Virus record (IMG/VR): IMGVR_UViG_3300042544_003738 | Coordinates: 1-64,000 of that record | From: a virus | Direction: 5' to 3' (one strand) | Length of the DNA stretch: 64,000 bases | Part shown: piece by piece, positions 56,179-63,226 of the stretch | Numbering within the stretch: position 1 is the stretch's first letter | How the letters are laid out: each line of letters opens with the position of its first letter | Notes under the pieces: generated by a model | Database searches by the model: none | Seen by the model: only the letters and a program-made list of their open reading frames with translations | Told to the model about the DNA's origin: nothing | Translations under genes and position numbers: made by a program

Positions 56179-57212
56179 CATGTAAAGATATCACTCAATG
56201 CGTTTTGATATTCTGGAAACTGTTGAAAAAACCTTTCTGTAAAAACAACCAAATCTCCCTCTCGCGTATAAACTTTGTTACTGCGGCTGGGAGACAAAGT
56301 TTCTCCCTCCTCCGGCAGTTTGTCTAGCTTGGCCATTTCCCTAGCGTTCAACTGAAACCAAGGCACCCTATCTTTCCAAAAGCTGACTTTTCCAGATTTT
56401 GTCAATTGCTCCTGATACACTTTGTAGAGATGGACTTTCTCACTGTTGCTGGGCAGCAGGGCTCGAGGCACAGCCAATAGATCGTTCACACCTGCCAGGA
56501 TGCTGTTGCTTGCGAGGCTGCTGGCCCTGATATCAGTTTCAGTCAAAATTTGATGATAGCTACTACTAATAGGAACATAATCATGTTCCAAGAACCAATT
56601 GATTACATTAGTGACTTTTTGCAGTTCCACTGCATTATTGTGATTGCATTCAAAGAATATCCAAGGTTGGTCTTGTTGAATACGGGCAGCCGCACCTTTG
56701 AGAACATCAAGCTCATGACCTTCAACATCAATTTTCATGAGCTTGATTTTGGGAAGATCAAGGCTGTCAATGCAAACAGTTTTCACAGTGCGGTTTCCGC
56801 CCTCTGATCCCACAATATGGCTGGTGCCAGTTTGTTTGGGATTGTATTGAAAGCTGATTTCTCCACTTTGTTGACTCACTGCCTGGTTGTGGATTTGATA
56901 AATGCTTTCCTTGCCTGCATAGCTACGCATTATGCATTCACAATTTTCTTGAATGGGTTCAAACATAATTGTTTGACTACAGAAGCTTTGACTCAAAAAT
57001 TCCCAGCTGGCAACACCATAGTTTGCACCAATATCCAACAGCAGTCCTGGTCCTTCCAGTCCCAGTGACTTCCAGCTTTTCCACCATTTCTTGAACAACC
57101 AATTGTCATTTTGGAGACGTAGCTTGCTGCTCCAGAAGTCAGCTTTGTTTATGTGTAGATTCAAACCATTGAATGGCAAAACTTCTGTTTTGAGGTCGGG
57201 TAGCCGTTCCAT
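56178..57212 (-). CDS. FkbM-family methyltransferase
   Basis: 344 residues. The Rossmann core has LLLDIGANYGVASWEFLS (SAM binding), IMFEPIQENCE (acidic residue of motif II) and KLMKIDVEGHELDVLKGAAA (the FkbM DVEGxE signature), then IFFECNH. FkbM enzymes O-methylate sugars or lipids. The first 70 residues and last 100 (ARALLPSNSEKVHLYKVYQE onward) are not part of the core. Phage copies often modify surface glycans or virion glycans; inference only. Confidence 0.88.
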   Translation of the reverse strand: MERLPDLKTEVLPFNGLNLHINKADFWSSKLRLQNDNWLFKKWWKSWKSLGLEGPGLLLDIGANYGVASWEFLSQSFCSQTIMFEPIQENCECIMRSYAGKESIYQIHNQAVSQQSGEISFQYNPKQTGTSHIVGSEGGNRTVKTVCIDSLDLPKIKLMKIDVEGHELDVLKGAAARIQQDQPWIFFECNHNNAVELQKVTNVINWFLEHDYVPISSSYHQILTETDIRASSLASNSILAGVNDLLAVPRALLPSNSEKVHLYKVYQEQLTKSGKVSFWKDRVPWFQLNAREMAKLDKLPEEGETLSPSRSNKVYTREGDLVVFTERFFQQFPEYQNALSDIFT

Positions 57213-57275
57213 CGTATTATTCCTGAGTATAGGTAATCAAGTAGAGTTTGGCTTAGGGAAGGGGGTGTGTCAATA

Positions 57276-57305
57276 TTGACTTTATTGGATACAGATCCCT
57301 ATTAT
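57276..57305 (+). promoter_or_regulatory. Sigma70-like promoter for the endonuclease
   Basis: TTGACT (57276-57281), 18-bp spacer, TATTAT (57300-57305), 44 nt before the ATG. A GTGTAAATA late-like motif follows immediately. Confidence 0.55.
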
Positions 57306-57348
57306 ATGTGTAAATAGTAGTGTAACATCTATCACACAAGGCCCTATT

Positions 57349-58968
57349 ATGACACCACTTGAAAAGATCCAAAATCTGCTAAGCAATCACAAGATAGATG
57401 GTATTGCAACTAGAGTCAAACATGACGTGAACTTGTTGACCACTGTGAATTCTTGGAGTGCAAGCCAGTACTGTGATCTATTGAGCGAGAAGATCTATTG
57501 CTATGTTAAACAGCTTAGCCAGCCCCCTGCATGTGTATGTGGAAAATCAGTAAGCTTTATTAGCATAACCAAGGGTCACAGAGAATTCTGTTCAAAAGAG
57601 TGTGTGCATGCCAAGGCTGCTGCAACAGAACGTCGTGTTAAGGTTCTCAAAGAGAACGGCGGTGTAGGGCTAGCAAATCCTAAATCCAAAGCTAAAGCAC
57701 AACAAACACTTGAAAATACATATGGGGTGTCAAATGCGTTCTGCCTTCCCCACGTAGATACTCATCGATTAGTGAACAATCCCATGAAGGATCCTAAAAA
57801 TGTGGAAAGGATAAGACAACAATGCCTAGAGCAGTATGGCGTAGATTGGCATAGCAAGAGGCAGGATGTGATCGCCAAAACAACAGAAACTCTTAATAAC
57901 AAATACGGTGTCTCAAACCCAGCTCAGAAAAATTATAGTTCTCTTGCAAACCAAGTGCTTAATGATCCTGTTGCGCTCAAAACCATGTTTGAAACATCAA
58001 ATATATCAAATATGGCTCAAGAACTAGCTGTTTGTGAGACCACAATACTCAAATACCTCAAAATATGGGGAATCCGCCAGCCAAATGAAATATCAGCTGA
58101 ACTACAGTTGAACAGCTGGTTGAAAGCTCAAGGTTTTGTTGATTTTGAGAAAACTCGAACAACCTTGCTTAACAAGCAGGAAATTGACCTCTATAGTGAG
58201 AGTCAGCACCTTGGCATAGAATATTGTGGCTTATATTGGCATAGTCAGCGTCACAAACAACGAGGGTATCACAAGAACAAATATATTGCCTGTCGAGACC
58301 AAGGCATCAAATTGATAACCATATTTGAGGATGAATGGCTCAATAGATCACAAATTGTGAAATCTAGGCTATCACAAATATTGGGCATCAATAAACGAGG
58401 GCCCGGGGCCCGATGCCTCAGACTCTCTTGCATCTCCAGTAGTCAAGCAACAGATTTCTTGAACACCCATCATATAAGTGGCGCAGCCAAAGCAGAAGTT
58501 GCTGTGGGTGCATATGACCTAAATCAAAAATTGGTTGCTGTGATGACATTCAGTCAAGGTCGAAAGTTCACAAAGCCCAAAGAAGTTTGGCAGTGGGAAA
58601 TGGTGCGATTCAGCACAGATGGGCAGCATTATGCTGGTATTGCTGCAAGATTGTTTAATCATTTTGAGAAAACATATCAGCCCCAAAGTGTGCTCAGTTA
58701 TGCTGACCTCAGATGGGGCCAAGGGTTATATCTTGCACATCTGGGATTTAGGCGCTTTGAAGATACCCCACCCAATTATTGGTATTTCAGTCTCAAAAAT
58801 CCTGACTTCAAACGATATCATAGATTTACATTCAACAAACAGTCCATGATCAAAAAGTATCCCCATCTTGTTACAGAAGGCTGCACTGAATATTCCATGG
58901 CCCAAGGGGCAGGCTTGGAAAGGATTTGGGATTGTGGCAACGCTAAATGGATATGGTATAAAACATGA
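57349..58968 (+). CDS. Large homing endonuclease, paralogue of 35581-37224
   Basis: 539 residues. The N-terminal part has a CxC..C..C zinc site (ACVCGKSV ... EFCSKECVHA), then NxxYGVSN repeats (ENTYGVSNAF, NNKYGVSNPA) and an AELAV-type helix-turn-helix around EIAQ-like ELAVCETTILKYLKIWGI. The nuclease core matches its paralogue: EIDLYSESQHLGIEYCGLYW and IKLITIFEDEW. The C-terminal domain has ISGAAKAEVAVGAYDL, YADLRWGQGLYLAHLGF and PPNYWYF. The two proteins differ in N-terminal DNA-binding parts, fitting different target sites. Confidence 0.85.
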   Translation: MTPLEKIQNLLSNHKIDGIATRVKHDVNLLTTVNSWSASQYCDLLSEKIYCYVKQLSQPPACVCGKSVSFISITKGHREFCSKECVHAKAAATERRVKVLKENGGVGLANPKSKAKAQQTLENTYGVSNAFCLPHVDTHRLVNNPMKDPKNVERIRQQCLEQYGVDWHSKRQDVIAKTTETLNNKYGVSNPAQKNYSSLANQVLNDPVALKTMFETSNISNMAQELAVCETTILKYLKIWGIRQPNEISAELQLNSWLKAQGFVDFEKTRTTLLNKQEIDLYSESQHLGIEYCGLYWHSQRHKQRGYHKNKYIACRDQGIKLITIFEDEWLNRSQIVKSRLSQILGINKRGPGARCLRLSCISSSQATDFLNTHHISGAAKAEVAVGAYDLNQKLVAVMTFSQGRKFTKPKEVWQWEMVRFSTDGQHYAGIAARLFNHFEKTYQPQSVLSYADLRWGQGLYLAHLGFRRFEDTPPNYWYFSLKNPDFKRYHRFTFNKQSMIKKYPHLVTEGCTEYSMAQGAGLERIWDCGNAKWIWYKT

Positions 58969-58995
58969 AAAGCCTGGGAGAAATCCCAGGCTTTT
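58968..58995 (+). terminator. Terminator after the homing endonuclease
   Basis: AAAAGCCTGGGA and TCCCAGGCTTTT pair over 12 bp with a 4-nt loop, ending in TTTT. Confidence 0.85.
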
Positions 58996-59032
58996 GTCGT
59001 AGCCTCATTTGATACTGGATTTGACATATCGC

Positions 59033-59067
59033 TATAAATACAACAAACTTAAATTGGAGAGTTTGTT
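59033..59067 (+). promoter_or_regulatory. Late promoter plus ribosome-site hairpin
   Basis: TATAAATA (59033-59040) is followed by AACAAACT (59042-59049) and AGTTTGTT (59060-59067), an 8-bp stem with the GGAG ribosome site in the loop, 3 nt before the ATG. It could restrict translation of the endonuclease. Confidence 0.7.
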
Positions 59068-59069
59068 AA

Positions 59070-59924
59070 ATGATCGAATGTCAAATCTGCAAAAGACAAT
59101 TGGGCACCTTGGTAGGTAAGCACCTCAAAAGCCATGGTTTATCAAGTCAAGAGTATCAAGAAAAATTTCCTGGGAATCCTGTTAGCGCAATGAAGCCATG
59201 GACAGAGGAGTTGCGTGCCAAACAAAAACAAGTGCGGACTGGCAGAAAACACAGCGAAGAAACCAAACAAAAAATTGGTGTTGGTAACAAGGGTAAAATT
59301 ATGCCTAGAGAAGCTGTGGAGCGGCAAAAAGAAAGTTACCAGAAATTTTTAGAGAGTAATGGTGGCAGTCCTCAAAAAGGCTACAAACGTAGTGACGAAT
59401 TCAAAAAGAGAATGAGTCACATAGCACAAACTAGAGATCCTGCACTAGTGCAACAAAAGGTTGAACAGATGTGGGCTGCACGGCGCGGCAGCAAGGCTAC
59501 TGATGAACAAAAGGAAAATTACAGTCGGGGTAGACTGAAGTTTATGGCGGAAAATCCAGACAAGCTTGGAATGAAATTATTCAATACTAAACCGGAGCTA
59601 CAGTTTGAACAAATCCTTATTGAATCAGGGCTGATATATCGCAAATTTGTACGTGTCGGATTGTTTCTTTATGACTTCGTAATAAATGAAAAAATATTAG
59701 TTGAAATAGATGGACCATATCATTACAACAAGAATTTATATGGTAAGAAAGATGATGCAGAATCTATTAAACTTGAAGGGCTCGCTAAGACTCAAGCACG
59801 AGATGCACGCAAGACTGCAAACGCTATTGCGCAAGGGTACCAAATATTCCGCATCAAAGTTCCTGGTGCATTGGCTGATGATTGGAGAGAGCAATTGTTA
59901 CTGCAAGGTTGCACATTGTTTTAA
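59070..59924 (+). CDS. Homing endonuclease with Vsr-like core
   Basis: 284 residues. Zinc finger CQICKRQLGTLVGKHLKSHG (C-x2-C-x12-H-x3-H), NUMOD3 stretches (TGRKHSEETKQKIGVGNKGK), a helical linker, and a C-terminal restriction-fold core with DFVINEKILVEIDGPYHYN and ANAIAQGYQIFRIKVPGA. This is a smaller endonuclease than the two long paralogues. It lies between another endonuclease and the capsid gene, on the opposite strand to the latter. Confidence 0.85.
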   Translation: MIECQICKRQLGTLVGKHLKSHGLSSQEYQEKFPGNPVSAMKPWTEELRAKQKQVRTGRKHSEETKQKIGVGNKGKIMPREAVERQKESYQKFLESNGGSPQKGYKRSDEFKKRMSHIAQTRDPALVQQKVEQMWAARRGSKATDEQKENYSRGRLKFMAENPDKLGMKLFNTKPELQFEQILIESGLIYRKFVRVGLFLYDFVINEKILVEIDGPYHYNKNLYGKKDDAESIKLEGLAKTQARDARKTANAIAQGYQIFRIKVPGALADDWREQLLLQGCTLF

Positions 59925-59960
59925 GATAAAACCCCGGGAGAGATCCCGGGGTTTTATCTT
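59923..59960 (+). terminator. Strong terminator after the homing endonuclease
   Basis: AAGATAAAACCCCGGGA (59923-59939) and TCCCGGGGTTTTATCTT (59944-59960) form a perfect 17-bp stem with a 4-nt loop. Confidence 0.9.
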
Positions 59961-59973
59961 GTCGTTTTCCACC

Positions 59974-59995
59974 ATTAGCTTCAAAAAAAGCTAAT
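59974..59995 (-). terminator. Terminator of the capsid gene
   Basis: ATTAGCTT and AAGCTAAT form an 8-bp stem whose loop carries T residues on the minus strand, just after the gp23 stop. Confidence 0.6.
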
Positions 59996-60007
59996 GATAT
60001 CAATAAC

Positions 60008-61216
60008 TTAAAGAAATTTCAAATTCGCAGTATTTATGGCGATGCCAGCCAAGTAGTCAGCAGCATTACCAAGTGAACTTGCTACGTTGCTGAGTTCCAA
60101 GTAACCATATCGTGACATGAAAGATACCACTGGTTCGAAGGTGTTGGGATCAATCACAACACCACTGCTTGTCAGTGGCACATATGGGCAATAATACGCA
60201 GCCGCATCAATTTCGCCAGGACCCTTGTAACCAACTAGCACAGGGGTATCATCAGCAGCATATTGGTCCACATACACGCGAACTGAGTTGTTCAAAACGC
60301 CAACGAACTTGGTGTTGGTTGGAGCTTCGAATGTGCCTTCAGTTGTGCGAGCGAAAGCGGAAGTTGTTGCGCTTTGCAGGATTGTCAGTGCTGTGGGGGA
60401 AACCACAACCCAGTTACCAGCACCACGACGTGTGCGAGCAGCAATCAAGTTTGCACCACGGTTGATCAAGACAGCAAGAGCAGCATGCTCGTCACCAACG
60501 AATGTGGCAGTGCCGGAGACAGCGCCTTGGTCGTATGTGAGAGTGATGCCAGCTAGGTTGCGCAGGCTGTTTAGGATCTCTTGGTCAATTTCAGCTGTGA
60601 TTTCTTGAGCTAGAGCAGCCATAATCTCAGCTTCGATGTCAATGCCTTGTTGGGCTTGTGCATCTTGTGCAGCCTCGAAAGTCCAGCGAGCGCTGAGCTT
60701 GCGGGTCTTGGCTTCCACAGTCTCTTTCAAGATCTGGATGTTTAGTCTCTTGCCAGCTGTGCCTTCAAGTGTTGCAGCAGCAGCACCGCGAGGGTTGTTC
60801 ACATCGCCATTACCGCTGTAAAAGCGAGCAATGTCAAAGGGGCTGAGAGCTTCAGTACCAGCAATCACGCCACCAGCTACTGCTGGATTGGGGTATGTGT
60901 CGGCATAACGCACACGCAGGGTGTGGATTTGCCCAACGGGACCTGTCATTGGTTGCACGCCGATGATCTCGTTAGCGATAACAGTTGGCATCACTCGACG
61001 GATAACGGGCAGGATAACCTTGTTTAGGGTAGCAACGTTGCCTTGGCTTGTTGAACCAGGTGTTGCGTTTTCAAACAAGATGCCTGCTTTGCTGCTTAGG
61101 TCACGCTTGGTATTCTCAAGAACCACTTCCATAACTTTCTTGCGATTGCCGGTGAGGCCTTCGCAAAGAGCGTCTCTGGTGAGATTCCAGTTGGCTTCAA
61201 AAAGGTTGCCTTTCAT
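60008..61216 (-). CDS. 23: Major capsid protein gp23
   Basis: 402 residues from the ATG at 61216, which has AAGGAG at 9 nt; another ATG at 61222 is too close to that site. T4 gp23 has 521 residues. It forms the hexamers of the head. Typical stretches: VATLNKVILPVIRRVMPTVI, MTGPVGQIHTLRVRYADT, LNIQILKETVEAKTRKLSAR, WTFEAAQDAQAQQGIDIEAE and GNWVVVSPTALTILQSA. The GILFENATPG region near residue 50 is the likely prohead protease cut site. Gene order 21-22-23 is as in T4. Confidence 0.96.
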   Translation of the reverse strand: MKGNLFEANWNLTRDALCEGLTGNRKKVMEVVLENTKRDLSSKAGILFENATPGSTSQGNVATLNKVILPVIRRVMPTVIANEIIGVQPMTGPVGQIHTLRVRYADTYPNPAVAGGVIAGTEALSPFDIARFYSGNGDVNNPRGAAAATLEGTAGKRLNIQILKETVEAKTRKLSARWTFEAAQDAQAQQGIDIEAEIMAALAQEITAEIDQEILNSLRNLAGITLTYDQGAVSGTATFVGDEHAALAVLINRGANLIAARTRRGAGNWVVVSPTALTILQSATTSAFARTTEGTFEAPTNTKFVGVLNNSVRVYVDQYAADDTPVLVGYKGPGEIDAAAYYCPYVPLTSSGVVIDPNTFEPVVSFMSRYGYLELSNVASSLGNAADYLAGIAINTANLKFL

Positions 61217-61229
61217 AGTCATTTTCTCC

Positions 61230-62435
61230 TTATTGTGCTTTGGCGACACCGGCCAAATACAAGATATTTTGAAGATCGCGATCTTCAGTTGGGTTTTGTT
61301 GTGTTTCCACGAGACTTACGCGGTCTCCGGAATGTGCCACAGCTCTGCTGGGTTTTGCTTGCACAGCCTTTGGTGCGGCTGGTGCATTTTGGTTCAACAC
61401 TGCGGGCAAGTATCTGTGATAGCTTTCTTTGAGGTGTGTGGTTTTCACATCTTCCAAAAGGCTTTCCATGATCTTTTTCTTGTCTCTGGCCAAGGGGTTC
61501 AACAGCTCATTGAGCACTTGGGCTCTTTGAAGCTGAGCTTGTGCTGCACGGCTTTGTGCACGAACGCTTTCCAAGAGATTTTCTTTCTCATGAATTGCCT
61601 TTTGTGCCTCAGCTAGTGCTGCTTGTTGCGTCTTGAGTTGATCACTGAGCTTTTTGACTTGAGTACCTTCTGCAAGGTAGCTGGTCATAAATTCAGCGGC
61701 CACAGCTTCGAATATTTTACGACCAAAATTGTTCTCACGAGCAATTTTGATATCGTCTCTCCATTGCACCAACTCGCGCTTGATGACCTCGTTCAAGGTT
61801 TTATCAACCACAGTGGTTGCTCTGTTGACAAATGAGCGTTGGGTTTCATCCAGCTTGCGTTTTGCTTCGCTTGCCAGTTTGACTCGTTGCTCTACCAGAG
61901 CCTTTTTGTCAGATTGAAATTCGGAAATTTCTTCTGACAATTGCTGAAGAACAAAGTTCTCCAGTTTGCCAATTTTAGCTTCGAGGGCTGCTTGAGCGTT
62001 TTTCTTACTCTCCAGCAGTTCGGTAGCCATAGATTTGCGTTGAACGGCCAACTGTTTTCTGTCGGCTTTGAACTCAGTAATTTCCTTGCGGATTTCACCT
62101 TGCATAAACTGTTCCATCATTTTCACATGTTGGGCCAGCTTTTTGTTGTAAGTGGATTTTGCCTCACTAACAGCCTGGGTGAGCTGCACCTTTTTGGCTG
62201 CTACTGCTTGCTTGTCTTGAGAGAACTCACTGAGTTCTTTTCTCACAACATCGTTCAACATCTTGTCCATGGCTTCCACAAGCAATCCGCGCTCGTGCTC
62301 GAAGCGATGAGCATAACTTTCTTGGAGCTTTGTCTCAGCTTCTTTGAGCTTGTTTGTGAATGCTTCCTGAAGGGCAGTTTTGGCTTCGGGGCCAAGCACT
62401 TCGTTCTCCAGGAGCTCTTGTAGTTGTTTTTCCAT
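61230..62435 (-). CDS. 22: Prohead scaffold core protein gp22
   Basis: 401 residues, T4 gp22 being 269. It is nearly all coiled coil and forms the prohead core, later degraded by gp21. About 52-residue repeats are visible (RKELSEFSQDKQAVAAKKVQ, RKEITEFKADRKQLAVQRKS, SEEISEFQSDKKALVEQRVK, KRELVQWRDDIKIA). The conserved ESYHRYLPAVLNQ lies near 340 and the end is LQNILYLAGVAKAQ. An AAGGAG precedes the ATG. Between gp21 and gp23, as expected. Confidence 0.92.
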   Translation of the reverse strand: MEKQLQELLENEVLGPEAKTALQEAFTNKLKEAETKLQESYAHRFEHERGLLVEAMDKMLNDVVRKELSEFSQDKQAVAAKKVQLTQAVSEAKSTYNKKLAQHVKMMEQFMQGEIRKEITEFKADRKQLAVQRKSMATELLESKKNAQAALEAKIGKLENFVLQQLSEEISEFQSDKKALVEQRVKLASEAKRKLDETQRSFVNRATTVVDKTLNEVIKRELVQWRDDIKIARENNFGRKIFEAVAAEFMTSYLAEGTQVKKLSDQLKTQQAALAEAQKAIHEKENLLESVRAQSRAAQAQLQRAQVLNELLNPLARDKKKIMESLLEDVKTTHLKESYHRYLPAVLNQNAPAAPKAVQAKPSRAVAHSGDRVSLVETQQNPTEDRDLQNILYLAGVAKAQ

Positions 62436-62453
62436 AGGACTGGCGTCTCCTTG

Positions 62454-63086
62454 TTAAATCTTCAACTCGTTAACCCAGCGGAGCAGGGTCTTGGTGAGAT
62501 GCTTTTGAGCCTTCTCATCATGACGCACGCTTTCTGCCAAGTCTCTGATGTTGCTGCCGAGCCTTCTGTGATACATAGCCTCATATACAGGCACAGGATA
62601 TGCACTTGGGGCTGAAGGTTTGGCCACTATGTCGACTGTTAACATTTCAAAATCTGAAACGTTCCCATAGGGATCGACATTGCCTGAGCCACGTGATGAA
62701 ACGCCAAGTTTTACACCACTCTCAAGCAAGGTTTTTGCAATTTGACCGCAAGGTGTTGGTAATACTTTCAACTTACCAAGGCCATTGGGACCGTCTATCC
62801 ACATTTTTTGAATGCTGTGGCTTACGCGATCTAGATGAATTTGAAGCTCTTGTGGATGATCCAGTTCACCAGGTACCCCATTGTCTTTGGATATGCTTGA
62901 ATTTACTAGCTCTACGGCTTTGCGAATCTCGTCTACAGGATAGACTCTTCCGTTATGATTTTTGATTCCGCCTTGAATGAAGATTCCTTCCATGAAGAGG
63001 TTTTTATGACCACCTTCTATGGCTTCGGTAACAACCTTCATTTGTGCATCATCAAAATGCAAGTGTTCTTGCAGAATTGAGACCAT
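62454..63086 (-). CDS. 21: Prohead protease gp21
   Basis: 210 residues from the ATG at 63086 (AGGA 9 nt upstream), T4 gp21 being 212. A herpesvirus-like serine protease that cleaves the core and capsid proteins. Features: FMEGIFIQGGIKNHNGRVYP, VPGELDHPQELQI (catalytic His about 77), KLGVSSRGSGNVD (catalytic Ser about 130-131) and DFEMLTVDIVAKPSAPSA. A TTAAATA late-like motif lies at 63118-63124. Confidence 0.93.
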   Translation of the reverse strand: MVSILQEHLHFDDAQMKVVTEAIEGGHKNLFMEGIFIQGGIKNHNGRVYPVDEIRKAVELVNSSISKDNGVPGELDHPQELQIHLDRVSHSIQKMWIDGPNGLGKLKVLPTPCGQIAKTLLESGVKLGVSSRGSGNVDPYGNVSDFEMLTVDIVAKPSAPSAYPVPVYEAMYHRRLGSNIRDLAESVRHDEKAQKHLTKTLLRWVNELKI

Positions 63087-63117
63087 TTTTGTTTCCTGTT
63101 TAGTTTCGTAGTAACAA

Positions 63118-63124
63118 TATTTAA
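63118..63124 (-). promoter_or_regulatory. Late-like promoter TTAAATA
   Basis: TTAAATA on the minus strand, 32 nt before the gp21 ATG. Confidence 0.5.
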
Positions 63125-63182
63125 CAACACTATCTGAAACAGCTGGATTTCCAGTAAGAAACCAGTGTTTTTTCAAAGAACT

Positions 63183-63209
63183 ATGCTGTAACCTTTTGAG
63201 TTACAGCAT
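63183..63209 (-). terminator. Hairpin between the edge gene and gp21
   Basis: ATGCTGTAAC and GTTACAGCAT form a 10-bp stem with a 7-nt loop after the stop at 63227. Confidence 0.7.
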
Positions 63210-63226
63210 AATTTCTTGTTGATAAA

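Noticed and set aside
60288-60608. Plus-strand frames inside gp23, gp22 and the sheath gene
   Set aside because: They mirror the coding strand of well-supported genes, lack ribosome sites and have no recognisable protein features.
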